DNA from: Ricinus communis
Taxonomy: Eukaryota > Streptophyta > Magnoliopsida > Malpighiales > Euphorbiaceae
Direction: 5' to 3'
Length of the DNA stretch: 64,000 nt
Assembly (NCBI RefSeq): GCF_019578655.1
Contig: NC_063264.1
Coordinates: forward strand, 9,713,213-9,777,212
Part shown: positions 38,780 to 51,728 of the stretch, piece by piece
Layout of the letters: the number at the start of each line of letters is the position of its first letter
How positions within the stretch are numbered: the first letter of the stretch is position 1
Notes under the pieces: model-generated
What the model saw: only the letters and a program-made list of their open reading frames with translations
The model's database searches: none
Told to the model about the DNA's origin: nothing
Made by a program: the position numbers and the translations under genes

Positions 38780-38931
38780 CTAAGCAAATGTGATTTAAGC
38801 TAAGTCAGTTAGATATAAGTCTGTGAAACTTCCTCTCTCTCTCTCTCTCTCTCTAGGTAGTTAGTTATGCATGATAACGGTTTGCTGGGTCCAGTAATAA
38901 GTGAAATGTTGCCACGTGTACAATTAATGAC
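38780..38931 (-). promoter_or_regulatory. Promoter region of cyclin A with a block shared with cyclin B
   Basis: On the minus strand this contains CACGTGG (a G-box, about 38912-38918), then AACCGTTATCATGCATAAC and TAAC (about 38869-38887), a (TC/GA)n tract at 38832-38854, and a weak TATA-like TTATATC near 38812-38818. The order ACGTGG, AACCGTTAT, GCATAACTAAC is repeated upstream of cyclin B. CCGTT/AACGG is the core of the mitosis-specific MSA element bound by MYB3R factors; that role here is inference. Confidence 0.55.
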
Positions 38932-38935
38932 GTAG

Positions 38936-40790
38936 TCTAGCTAGGCGAGTTCTTCGGCTTACTGCAATATCATGCAAAATTACAGTCTAATTTATTCCAA
39001 CATAAACAGAAATAAAGAGAATACTCTTTTTTCTTTTTAATAAATCAAATATGTCAATTTTTTTTTTCTCATAAATACTAATTTATGAAAGCTAACCTTT
39101 TTTTTTTTTTTTTAACTTTCTCTTTTAATCTACAAATAAACAGTAAAAACATTTTATCTTTTCCTGCTTTTCATTTAATATATGTAATTGATATATCCAT
39201 TTTAAAGTAGGATTAGAACTTTATAAACAATTCACAACTCACATAAAAAAAAGAAAAGGGAAAAATACAATATTGTAATATCTTATTAGGGCATGAAAAT
39301 CGTATTTGCTTTTTTAGTGAATAATATTTTTTTTATTAAAATAAAAAGCAATAATCATATTTTATGTTATTATTTCTGGTCTCTCTACTTCTTTATTCTT
39401 TTATTATTACTTCAATATATATTATTTTGCTATTTTACGATTCTCTTGATCATTCATTTCATTTTATTTCCTTTTCTTTTCTCATTTGATTTTGTTTTTT
39501 TCAACAAAACTAACATATTATAATCTTTTTGGCTTACTTAGATCAAGACATATTATACATAGTCGGCACATAGTAAACTTTGTTGTAAAAGGGAAAGTTT
39601 CAGTAATCTAATATCATCTTGGAAGGGTTAACTTTTTGTCTTTACCAAGACTGCCTCACAAATATAAGTATTTCATGGCTGTCCAGAATGTTCTTTTTTG
39701 TTTATTTCAGAAGGTAATTTCATGGTTGGACCTTCTTTTGATATTTGGTTGCAATATTTAGTTATTTTTGCTCATTTGTAAATTTTGATTTGCCTGATCT
39801 AGTATCTGAATGTGAGATTATTTACCATAAACCAGGATTGACAAAGCCAATCAGCACAAAAGAAAAACAATGACCAACAGTTTATGGTTTCCCTGAAGGT
39901 AGAGAATAAGCAACTCAAACAATGGATGTTGAAGAGTGTCAGGAAAGAAACTCTCATCTTTATTAGGAAAAACGAAGGTTTAAGATCAGTTAATGATGAG
40001 AGAAACACTAAGATTTCAGAAAACAGAAATTTAACTGATAACAAAAAACTCCGTTGTTTTACTGTGCTTCACTTCATTCTCTATTGCTCTTTATGCGGTT
40101 TTCAGGTCCCTGGGTCTAAACCAATTCCTTCGAATTTATCTAACAAAATCTGTGCCAGTTTATCCTAAAAATTGAGTGAACTTCTTGTCGTCATTATCAG
40201 GTTCAACTCCATTTTCACCTCTTTCAGAACTGCATTTCCGACTTCTTGTTCTCCTTCCTTCCAAATTTCTCACGAACTAATTTTCCAGGAAAAGAATCTT
40301 GCTAACAAGAAATATTCACATGTGTGTCTCTTTTCCTGATAGAATCTCAATACTAAATCACTAGTACAGGCAAGAACCTTCAAACCCATTGGTCTTCACC
40401 CTGCATTAAATTTGTCTACAAATGAAAATGAGGGCTCTTCATATCTTATTCTCAATTCAGAGCAACATTCACCAATCTCTTTATAATGGCCACTGGAATG
40501 TCTAAGACCTGTATGCTTAACATTTTCTAATTAGATAATCCTTTTGCAAAGCTCCTCATCCTGAATAAGCCAATGAGAACTTTTAAGAGCTTTGTTCTGT
40601 AAGTGGCCAATTTGAAGGATTGAATTATTATTAACGACTTGACACTAAAACAAATGGCTCTTCCGAAGTTTAACTGGAGAGGAAATTTTTTTACTCGGTT
40701 ACCTTTCAGCATGTTCCTAAGCTCCAGAAGAAACACATCCACATAATCAATTCTCATCATTAAGCCATATCTCATGGAGCCATGAGACCC
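38936..40790. other. Intergenic DNA without a recognised gene
   Basis: AT- and T-rich (38990-39530), then sequence of more balanced composition (39540-40790) that might include untranslated or decayed gene sequence. No frame shows a domain I recognise. 40700-40790 lies directly downstream of the ABC1K stop and is the likely 3' UTR. Confidence 0.5.
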
Positions 40791-43160
40791 TCAAATTGTA
40801 TAAAAGAGTGACTCGGCCCAATCAGCTTTAAATAGCAATGATTGCAAAGTGTGCATCACATCATATTCTGGATCCAGCTTCCGTTGCCATCCCTAGACAC
40901 ATCAGGGAGAAAGCAGAATGAAAGTTAAACTCATTCAAGCTGATATTTTAATGCTAGGTTAACACTTACATTATAGAGCTAATGCAATATAAAAGTAAGA
41001 GAATGCATGGAAACAATTTCCTGTACTAGCAATATCTTTCAGTTCTCCGCCATGCATCTCCCTCTGTTCTGTATTCCAATTTGTGTCAAAGACCTTCAAT
41101 AGGCTAGCTTTACTCCCATATGAGATGACAGTTATTTCTCTCTTTAGGCTCAAGGAGAGGTAGCAGTACATGTAGAAAAAAGAATAATATATGCATGACA
41201 AATAAACAAAATTCTTGCAAGGTTTTCTAACTTTTGGGGAGACTCAAAGTTTAAAAATAAAATGTAGATAGATGATAATCAGATCTTACCTCAAGAACCA
41301 AAGTAGTTACCATCACGATGCAAACATAGCCATCAATGTTGACTTTATGGCGTCTAACATGCTCAAGCAGTTGCTGCATGCATTCAGCTGGATGAACAGA
41401 TATATTATCTGGGGAGTTCCAGGAATTGTAACATTTCTCAACTTCCTGTGTAAGTAAAAAACTTGTTTGTAGGTATCAAAGCAAATTTTGAAAAAACAAC
41501 CGGAAATTCTCACATAGTAAGTATACAAAAATTGAAATGAATAGACCTTGATATAATTCAGTCAAATTATATCATAGCCCCCCAAAAATAAGTTTCAAGC
41601 CTATTTAACCAACTCAGCAACAATCAGCATGTTAACAACATAACAACAAATGACACTTCAAGAAAGAAGCATGAACAAAGAAAGAATTATCAAGATGAGG
41701 AATTTCACTGCAACAGAAATCATATGTTCTAAATACAGCAACAAATAAAAATCAAACTATAACTGTTCGATACTAGTGCTTTGATACAGCTGAATGTGGA
41801 CTAAATGACTATAACCTCTAATCTCAGACACGAAGAGCATGACAATTAAGCTGCAGAGAATGAAATACTTTATCTGTGAAAAAATAATGCATCCAGAATC
41901 TTGGAGAAAAATTCTAATTTCTGCAAACATTTGATAGTGCAAAATTTTCTCCAAATGACTGGAGAACCTAAAACTAGCTGTCCCAATTGACAATTTGGCA
42001 TGCTTTAGCTTTCCTCCAAATTCACATGGATGATATAGAAATGCAACAATTGAAGCAAACCCATATTACTAGTTGCAAACCAAAAAATTTCTCCAAGTAT
42101 ACAAAAATTGAAATGAATAGACCTTGATACAATTCAGTCAAATTATATCATAGCCCCCCAAAAATAAGTTTTCAAGCCTATTTAACCAACTCAGCAACAA
42201 TTAGCATGTTAACAATATAACAACAAATGACACTTCAAGAAAGAAGCATGAACAAAGAAAGAATTATCAAGATGAGGAATTTCACTGCTATAGAAATCAT
42301 ATGTTCTAAATACAGCAACAAATAAAAATCAAACTATAACTGTTCGATACTAGTGCTTTGGTACAGCTGAATGTGGACTAAATAACTATAACCATTAAAT
42401 CTCAGACACGAAGAGCATGAAAATTAAGCTGCAGAGAATGAAATACTTTATCTGTGAAAAAATAATGCATCCAGAATCTTGGAGAAACATTCTAATTTCT
42501 GCAAACATTTGATAGTGCAAAAATTCCCCCAAATGACTGGAGAACCTAAAACTAGCTGTCCCAATTGACAGTTCGGCATGCTTTAGCTTTCCTCCAAATT
42601 CATATGGATGATATAGAAATGCAACAATTGAAGCAAACCCATTTTACTAGTTGCAAACCAACAAATGACATAAATCTGATCAGATCTGCCCAACCAAATT
42701 AAGGGCAGGCAAAACATTAAGAACCTCAAGTCGAGGCATGTCACTGCATAAGTACAGTATAAAACTGGAGTTTTAATTCAAAGAAACTGAGCTGCAGTGT
42801 TATACAATTAGAACCATGTTTAAACTGACCTAAAAAATCTTTCATGTCATATATTCCAACATTATTCAGAGGTTTCATGAATATATTGAAGGAACAGGCA
42901 GAAACATTTTGCTATATCTACATTACAATAGCATGGCAGACACCATATATGTCAGAAAGAAAAAAAAACTAATATTTAACATCTGATAGGCATGCTTATA
43001 ATTACAAGTGAAGAACATATACCATAGATAATCAGGCAAGTGGTTGTTCACAATGTCTAAAAGTGCCGATTAAAATTAGAAGTTCTTTCTGTTAAAAACA
43101 TAGAATGAAGAGTGAATAAAAAATCTTATTACAAAAGCAGAAGTGCATATGGAAAAAAGG

Positions 43161-43200
<40 letters not shown>

Positions 43201-46200
43201 CCATCTCGAGCTCTCTCTCAGCAAGTCACTTATAGGAGTGGACACAAGGAAAAGAAAAAAAAAACTCTCGCACTCCTGCTCTCTCTCCCTCTCCCTCCCA
43301 ATGGGTCATCTAAAGGAGGTTGATACATGTTTATGTGAACAGCAAGATTTTATTTAATGCAGATGCGAAAATCATGATTTATTTAATACAGATGCAACGC
43401 ATTAGTACTTTAAAAAAGTTAAATATGGATTCTCTAGAAATGGAACAAGAAGCAACAATGGCCTCTTCAATCATTTCATAAATGGCATGCTACAAACAGA
43501 AATAAATTTTCAGTTGGTAAAGCAAGCCAGTACATCACCTTCCCACCACATAATCTAGAAAATAACTTACCTCAATGAAAGCCTTAGGATTTGGGCAATT
43601 TTGCTGTTTAGCCAACCTAAGTATGCACTCTGCAGCAGTCCGACCATCAAGAAGGGCTACAGCCTTAAAAAATTCAAGTACATTTCTCCGATCTCTCTTA
43701 GAAAGTTCAGCTGTCATTCCCACATCAAGGAAAACAACTTGAGGCCTTGATCCAAAAAGCTGTTTATGCGATAGCTTGTCATCAGTTAATCGAACAAGAA
43801 TATTTCCAGGATGCATGTCTGCATGAATAAAATTATCTACCTGCAAAATGATTAACATATTATAAATCAATTTCAACACCACCATCATTAGACGAGTACC
43901 AAACTTCTGAATTTTGTAGCTCGGAAACCAAAACAGCAACTTCAAGATGATCAAAGTCGCTCAATATACTGAAGTGAGAAAAAAGAAAAAAGAAAAGGGC
44001 AAGGAATGAATTCCTTTTTTCAGGAAAGATAGAGACAGAGACAGGAGGAAGGGGAAGAAGAGAAGAGGATGAGAAAACAGCAAGTCATTAGTTAAAGACA
44101 GAGATCTTACTGACAATGAGAAGAATAATAACATATCCTCCATAAGGTATAAAGTTTTCAAAAGAAAAGCAATATGTTGGTCCTCAAGATCGTTAAAACA
44201 GAATATAAGTGAGAAGTGAGGGAAAAGTTACCCATGGCAATTATCATAGTAGTTTAAAGTTCTGGCGTTTCTTCAATTGACTACACCAAATCCCCAGTAA
44301 GCAAGGACCAGCACTATACAAAAATCTTACTGTTCTATCTCTCCCAGATTCCCTCTTTCTTTTTCCTTGAAAGCTCTAACATACTCAGAAAGCATATAAG
44401 TAATCACATTCCCAACTTAGAAGTATAATATTTTGTAATTTACTTCTGTATCTGCTGCAAAGACTGTCACTTGAACACATGCAACAGTACTAATACGTAC
44501 ACATGAAGAAACTAAGATCAAGACGATCTAATTATTCAAGGGATTAATGAATTCCCTATGAGTACATTTTTAGCTTCAAGCATTTATAAACAATATGAAT
44601 CATAAAAACTAGGACACAGAGCAAAAGTTCCTAGGCTTGTGTGTTTCATAAATATTATTACTTATGCAATCATCTAATTAGTCTGCAGAAAAGGACTTAT
44701 ATGATTGTGGGCAATCAGTGCAAACCTTATCTTTCTTGACCATTCAAAACAATTAGGTATCATTAAGGCTGCATATTCTAACACATATCAGTCATTTGTT
44801 GAATCGTTTATGGGCTTCAAAATCTATAACCTGAGAGGGTCACTTGATTCATTTATAAGTTTGCAAATAAAAAAAGAGCATGAATCCTGGAATAATTTTA
44901 AAAAATGGGCCAAACTATTGTTAGGGTAGAAAGTGATAAACAAAGAAGAATATGAGACATTACCAAAAGCATCTTCAAAAGTGCATGTGTTCCAATATGA
45001 GCAAGGGCACTTCTAATTCTTTTGTTACCTTCGAGCTCATCAATATAGTGTAGAATGTTTTCACCTTGTTCATAAGTTTCCACAAGTACAGCTGGGTGCA
45101 CCAGGGGATAAAGAGGCTTTGGGAATGAGACATCCTTACATGCACGGAAATTATAGATAAAACGGCTCAAATGAGCTGCTTCTCTCGCAAGATCTACTTG
45201 GGACATCATGAATACAGCAAACTGTTGTACGCTTTCATCTAACCTAGACCAATTTAGTTTAGGAATAAACTTAGATATTTTGGCAACAAAATTTATTAAC
45301 GCGAAGTCCCTTCGAATTGCTTCAGCAACACTTGGATGTCGAACCTTTACAGCCACCAGAATAGGTTTAGTCTCCTTACCAGGATACCGATATTTTAAAG
45401 TAGCTCGATGAACTTGAGCAACACTTCCAGATGCTACAGGTTCCTCTTCAAAGGTAGCAAAAATTTCAGGCAGCGTACGTCCAAATGCACGTTCAATAGT
45501 CAATTTGGTGAATCCAAAACTATGTGCTGGTGCTTTAGTATGAAGTCTAGCAAGTTCGGCACACACATCTTGTGGAAAGAGATCTGGTCTTGTTGCAGCC
45601 CACTGACCCCATTTAATAAAAGCCGGTCCTGCTTTTTCAAGTGTACAGCGAACAACACAAAGCCAAGTCTTCCTAAACTTGTAGCTTCGAGAATCTGCAA
45701 ATGGAGCCATAACCACACAAGGAAAGAACAAAACTGCTAAATAAACAGCTCTAAGTAACAAAAGTATGCCCTCGAAAAAATGATAGCAGCACTGCAGTCA
45801 AATCAATATGGCCATCTCGTGTTTGCTTATACCTAGCATCCCTTGTCATTGTACTTTCTGCTTCTGCCCATGTTCGATGTCGAGTCCAAGCAAGCTCTCC
45901 GAAGATAAAGGCAATAACACCAGGAGCGACCAAATTTGATCGAGTCAAAGCAAGACTCACGGCACAAGCTATTTTTTTTATAGGGCATAGTAAAGTTGTT
46001 CTATTATACAAACATACTTGAGAAAACCTCTTCCAAGCAATTTGGGCACTGTAATATGAAAAGAACGAGCTTGCTAAATAATGAGTGTAGAAGTTTCTAG
46101 ATTCTCTACAATTCAATAAGGAGTGCCTCACTCCACGTAATAAGAAAGGAGAGTCCCCTGCAAATGAATGTATATTCTGATAGTATAATCGCCATAGAGT

Positions 46201-46338
46201 GTATGGGAACTCAACCATGGAATACTTGTACAACCCGTTACTTTTTACTTGGGACATAATAGTATTCCTGCTAGGCAGAAGGGAATGTGTAACCCTCCTG
46301 ACATTTCCAAATGCCAAAAATCTGCAGATAATATGCAT
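40791..46338 (-). CDS. ABC1K (ADCK/COQ8-family) atypical kinase, one frameshift
   Basis: Member of the ABC1/COQ8 atypical kinase family, which acts in mitochondria or plastids on ubiquinone or other prenyl-lipid metabolism. Exons: 46338-44964, 43840-43571, 41445-41290, 40892-40791, 633 residues if frame is kept. Motifs: KAGPAFIKWGQWAATRPDLFP (the KxGQ region of the family), ASGSVAQVHRA (Ala-rich loop), LVAVKVRHP, HADMHPGNILV (catalytic loop) and FLDVGMTAEL (metal-binding DxG). The N-terminus has Arg and Ser but no acidic residue for about 40 positions, which suggests a mitochondrial presequence. A hydrophobic stretch precedes APFADS. Exon 1 is one base too long: the frame shifts at an A6 run (45775-45780), and dropping one A restores it, so this is either a real null allele or a sequence error. 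Confidence 0.88.
41521..42663. repeat. Tandem direct duplication inside ABC1K intron 2
   Basis: 41521-42096 (576 bp) is repeated at 42097 to about 42663 with only scattered differences and small indels. Copies begin GTATACAAAAATTGAAATG. No coding sequence is seen. The high similarity points to a recent unequal exchange or replication slip. It lengthens the intron between exons 2 and 3. Confidence 0.9.
43165..43197. repeat. (CT)n microsatellite in ABC1K intron 2
   Basis: About 16 CT repeats, followed by further CT-rich runs to about 43300. Likely length-polymorphic. Confidence 0.9.
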
Positions 46339-47948
46339 GTTTCTATTACCATTTTGCAGTTTTAAGTGGTAGAAACAGCACCAAAAAATATCAAGAGAAG
46401 TCGTTTCAGAGAGATAAAAGTATTAGGGTAGAAAGAGAAAATAATTGGGAAATTGATTTCACATTGATGAACTTGCAACTGAACACAACCTATGTATAAG
46501 AACATATAATTTTGTGCATAATACTGATACTTATAAACTCTACACTACGAATTTACCAAATAAACATAATTATATACTTCATTACAGCGTATCAAAGCTT
46601 ATTAAGAAGAATTACACATCGAAAGAAATAACACACACACAAAGACCTGATTAACAAAAAATTCAGTGGAAATGAATTTTATTTGGTCAATTTTCATGTT
46701 TGAAAAACATGTAAATTGTTAAATACGTACGAACGAAAAAAAAAATTAAACTGAAAAAAATGGCATAATAGACATTGAAACTTCATTCATAATCATTTAA
46801 AATTAAAATCTTTCAACAGAATGGAATTGAAAGAAACGCAAGAATTCAATTCAATTCTATTTACTAAACTCCCATGGTTTGAAAACCTCATGATTGCTAG
46901 AACAGAATTCAATTCTTTCAACTTAAGAGGAAAAACATGCTTTGAACGGAATGAGATCATACCAAAACAGACATGATTTTGTGAAAATTCCATTCAACTG
47001 GACTAATGCACATATTAGCTAACTTCAGATTGCTATTATTCAAAATAAAAAAAATAAAAAAATAAAAAATTCCAGAAGAAGAAAATTTAATTGAAGCTAA
47101 ATTATAAAATTAAAAACCTTGACATTGCAGTTGAAATTTTTGACGACGACGATCTCTAATATGCAGCGCTGCCGCACTATACATAACCAGCATATCTTCT
47201 TAAAATCATTAAAATGACGACGGCTACCTGTATGCTCCCGTATCCGTTGGTTCAGACGTCACCGTAAATGAAGAAGACGATTGTTCTTTTTTGTCCGAAG
47301 AATTGGCGGCGCGTAAAGCCTCCGTTGGCTTAAATTCTATTTGGGCTTATTTTTAAGCAGGTAATTCAAAACACAAGCCCAAGTCAACAGTTTAAGACAG
47401 AAGGGAACAGTTTAAAATCTAGAAAAGAAAGCACTTAATAAGAAAGAAGAGTAAACTTTCATTCTCAAAGATATTTCAGACAATTAAGCCCTAATTTTAA
47501 GATTAGAATGATTATTCAATAAAAAATAATTTAATAATTAATAAATTAATTGTTATAATAAGCATTAAAATTACATATCAGTGCAATACTTCAAAAACTA
47601 AATAATATTATATATAAAAAAATTAATATCTTATCCCTGATTGAAAGAAATTATATCTTAAAAAGAGATTTTACTTAAAAAAAAAATCAAATTAGAGTAA
47701 TAAATTTATTCATATTAGCATGTTATAAATAAATAATTAAAATATTAAGAAAAAATTAAACAATGAAAATGTTGGTATTTGTAGCTTTCATTTTCATAAA
47801 TATTAAATTCTACTAGAATATTAAAATAAATCACAATGTCAATATTTTATATAATATCAAATTTAAATTTATATAGAAAATAACTCACCATCCAGAGAAT
47901 ACCTAATTCATATTTGTACTGCCGGTAAATTTGTGCCAATCAAGTGCT
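46339..47948. other. Intergenic region between ABC1K and cyclin B
   Basis: The two genes are divergent across this stretch. A GC-richer part (47140-47330) on the minus strand could be a non-coding first exon and promoter of ABC1K, with a donor-like AAG|GTTTTT near 47118. I cannot confirm it. The rest is AT-rich with no recognised gene. Confidence 0.45.
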
Positions 47949-48060
47949 TACGTGGTAAACTGTAACTTGCAGAGAAGAAAAAAGAAAAACCGTTATGCAT
48001 AACTAACAACGGACTTCATGAAACTGTGCAAAGAGGGAAACAGACTGCATCTATATATTT
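47949..48060 (+). promoter_or_regulatory. Promoter of cyclin B with TATA box and shared block
   Basis: Contains TTACGTGG (47949-47956), AACCGTTATGCATAACTAAC (about 47988-48007) followed by AACGG, and a good TATA box, CTATATATTTA, at 48051-48061, about 120 bases before the start codon. The order of the first motifs matches cyclin A. The TATA box predicts transcription starting near 48085-48095. Confidence 0.6.
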
Positions 48061-48177
48061 AACAGAGCCGCCGTATACCTTTCAGTTTCCTTAGTTAAAG
48101 AAGAAGAAAAGCGAACTCATTTTCTTTTTTTTCTTTTCTTTGTCTTTTCGTTCTCAAGAAAACAAGAAAACAGAGCC

Positions 48178-50158
48178 ATGTTCCCGAAGAAAGCACTGAA
48201 GAATAAGTTCGGAGAGGCATTACCAGTTCTTCAGAGTCGAGAACTTGTCAGCTACTTGAATGAGGAATCTCAGTCTATGGACGTTGATCCCTGTAATAAC
48301 CCCGCTGTTCGGATTCTTAGAGCCAATGTTGCAGTTCTGATCGCTGAAGTAGGCGATTCTTTTTTAACCTTTCTTGAGCAGCATTTTCTTTGGTGTTCAA
48401 AGAGAAAAAGAAAACAAATGTAGATATGAAATGGTTCTTGTTTGCTTAAGAAATCTTTGTTATGTTGATATCGTAATCTTGCCTTTGATTGTTGGAGTTT
48501 GAAGAGTATAATTAACGCTGTTTGGCTGATTAGAAAATGGGGAATATATAATACATGAATCCCTGAGTTTCATTATGGTTTCTTTGTTACCATAAAAGTC
48601 TTGGCAGCTTCTTTTAGCTTCTCGTCTCATGAAAGATTAGGACGGTACAATCTTGTTTGGTTACTAAGAAAGCATAGAGAAAGAAAATTTGTATTTTTCA
48701 TTAAAATAATCAGGAATTCAACTCTTGTGTTTCTTTCTGGCCTGTGGAAAGAAACGTTTTCAAGACTTCGCGTTTATAATTTTATATAAACAACTGAAAG
48801 AAAATTAAAAAATGCAATGACAGACTGAGTATGCTTTAATTTCTTCTCTTAATGGTGATCTTTAGATTTAATCCGATTTTTCTGAAGTACATATACTGAT
48901 TCTTGAATGGGATAATTCCTGTTTGCTTGGAAGGAAAATGTACCAGTCTTTTTCCTTTTCTCTTATCAATATTTGGGACCTTTTCTATTCCATTCCGTAT
49001 ATTATTTACAAATTTGAAATCTGTTGCAGATTTCAAATCATGATAAACTCGACGCCTCCATTACATATCTTGCTATGAACTTCTTCGATCGATTCATTTC
49101 AAAACATACACTGCCGGTAATGTAAAAGCACAAACTGACTTCACTAATTGTACAAGTTGCAGTAATCTGCTTAGTTTACTGACTTTAAACTTCTGGGCTT
49201 ATTATTAGACTCTGAGAAAAAAAGATATTAATTATCGCGTCCGAGTCCTGGCAATTAGTTGCCTATGTGTTGCTTGGAAGACGAGGAACAGATCCTTCAA
49301 ATACAAAAGATTCTTGGTATATTATCTGCTTATATCTACTGCGCCTACATTCTTCAATGCCCACTGCTTGCACTGTCACTCATGTATTGCTGCACTACTT
49401 TCTTTGAACAGAAATCCAGGCCAAATCTGTACATAAAAAATTGGGCTATCAAGAAGGTTATGTCTCTGATTCACAAAGAACTTTCGGAGCGTTCCTATAG
49501 TGTAAATGCCCTGTGCTTTGTGTCGAACTTCCTGCCTTTAGTATCAGATGTAGATGAGAGCTTCAAAGCAAATGTCATTAAGCTGATAATTCAATCACAA
49601 GGAGGTAAATAAAATAAAATAAAATCTCATAGCTGATGAACATAACTGATATCATTTGTTTCAGACATAAACCTTACGCAATTCAAGCCTTCAGTGATAG
49701 CTGCATCAGCTATTCTTGTCGCTTGTTCTGTCGCCCCTCAATCAGTGGACAAGGAAGCGTTCACAGACGGTGAGATCAAATTGGTAAAATAAAATTATCA
49801 ATCCGTCCATTTAAATTACTGTTCTTTTTCAAATATACTTGCGTAGTCAGTCATGAATGCGAATAATGAATTGTATCAGGACCGACATAAACTGACTACC
49901 TGCGTGCAAGAAATGACTGATTTTTACAATAAAATGGCAATCCAATTTATAACTGGAGGTGAAGCATCTAGTTCAAGGGCAGAAGCTGCTGAAGCATCAA
50001 CCGATGAGATAGAACAGGTAGAAGAGAAAGAGCTAATGGATATTGAACTGAAGTGGATGAGTGATGAGTTTCAAGACCTGACTATACATCCAGCTCTATT
50101 TCCACCTGCACATAACGTATTTGCACAGAAATTCAACTGCTTTAAGAAGATAGATTGA
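48178..50158 (+). CDS. D6-like cyclin, copy B
   Basis: Predicted D-type cyclin partner of a cyclin-dependent kinase. Six phase-consistent GT-AG exons: 48178-48348, 49030-49116, 49209-49316, 49412-49604, 49665-49783, 49880-50158, giving 318 residues, close to Arabidopsis CYCD6;1 (about 300). Cyclin box motifs are VRILRANVAVLIAE, YLAMNFFDRFIS, LAISCLCVAWKT and CFVSNFLPL. Every exon phase matches copy A. Shared segments include RFIS and the C-terminal IELKWM...LFPP tail. The C-terminus is shorter than in copy A and lacks its Glu/Lys-rich stretch. No LxCxE motif is seen. The start is the first in-frame ATG after a pyrimidine-rich leader. Confidence 0.88.
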
Positions 50159-51019
50159 AGATTGGGGAAAGTAAGGTAAGGTAGGAAACGCTTAATCTTG
50201 CATATGAGAACACCACAGACCAAGCAGAATTCAGTCAAAGAACTCTCGTCATCCTAGTTAGAAGATTTAACATAGATTGACGAATTCCCATTGCTCACCA
50301 TAAGTTTTGTTTGAATGCGACATTATGGAGGTTCAAGATTCACTAATTCCATTATGATTTCATGGTATTCTGAATTTTTGTTTTCTTCTAGCTTGTGAAT
50401 GGTTTAGTATGATTGGGCTCCCTCTTTGCCTGTGAATGTGTATCGTATTGTTAAAAGGGGAAGTGATCTCAGATGTTTTGTACTCATAATAGATATGGAT
50501 ACAATCCAATTTTCTATTAATATCTTTTTAACAGAGCATCAAACAGGGGATCCAGCGACATAAACTGTTATTTCGAGCCTTTGAGTATGTAGCAGTGTTT
50601 TGTCACTTATAAGAATTGTGGGGAGAAGTACTTTGTCACCTATAAGGATTCTGCCTGCACTTTGTTGATTAACTCTAGATAAATTTTAATTTTTAACGAT
50701 GAGAATTCCCCTTATAGATAAATTTTCTTATAGTGTCTAGATTCAAGTATACTAAAAAAAGTAAACTGTTATTAATCATTTAGTTATCACAAAATACTCT
50801 TACGGAGATGTCAAGTTATATGAGCCAGTTTAGCACATACTTGACATTCAAAGGTGCCCACAACATTGCATGACATGTTCTGATAAACGAAGCATAGAGT
50901 ACAAAGCAAAGATATAAAGGGACTGTAAAGCATTAAAAACGAAAATAGGAAAGGAAATATTCAACATTTACTGGCAGCACATATGACACACTGTTTGAAA
51001 GGCTCAGCAAGTGACACTC
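50159..51019. other. 3' flank of cyclin B and spacer
   Basis: Contains the likely 3' UTR of cyclin B and spacer DNA up to the receptor-kinase pseudogene. No further gene is recognised. Confidence 0.5.
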
Positions 51020-51473
51020 TCATGGACCATAATTTTCTCCCAAAGCTGTTGCTAAAAATGGCTTTGTCAGCGGATGCCATGTTGCTAATAGCTGCGAAGA
51101 AATGTTAGACATGCTTGGCCGGCATTGAGGGTTGGCACTCAGACATGCAATTGCAAGTTTTACAATATGGATCACTCCTTCGGCAACTCCATTTTGAGGA
51201 GTTGGAAGCCGTTGACCAACCACATCCTTCACCAGTGTCTTATGCTCAATCCATGGAGATGATGAAGATGATGAAAGAGATGAAATGAGATCACCTGGAT
51301 GCATTCCCATTATAATCTCGAGCGTCACAACCCCAAAACTGTAGACGTCACATTTTTCGTTCACTGTCATCGAGTAAGCAAGCTCTACATAATAATGTCC
51401 AACCACACTTAAGTCTTACAACAATAATAGTAATGCATTAGCAATAAAGAAATGGGGATGAAACCAAAAATTG

Positions 51474-51728
51474 TAAAGAAACTATTGTTTTATTAATCTA
51501 TGATGATGTACATAAGAATTCTGAGATTATATGAGTATGGATGTTCTGTTATATAAAAGATATGCTTGTAATGGTCCTTTTGCTATCAAGAAAAGTTGCT
51601 CATTTTTCCGGATTTGTAGCCTGTGATGATCAGGACTGAGGCCTTGACCAATAGAAGACTGTTGGTTCTTCCTGATGGTCCTTGACTGTTGGTCCTTGCT
51701 GATTATGTTTTGATCTTGTTCCTCAACA
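51474..51728 (-). repeat. copia-3 3' LTR
   Basis: On the minus strand it starts TGTTGAGGAACAAGATC. Compared with the 5' LTR it lacks about 40 bases around 51590, and its last bases have changed from TG to TA on the plus strand. The purine-rich tract lies just inside it. Confidence 0.88.

Noticed and set aside
45208..45740. Plus-strand open frames over the ABC1K first exon
   Set aside because: They are antisense shadows of the conserved kinase coding sequence.
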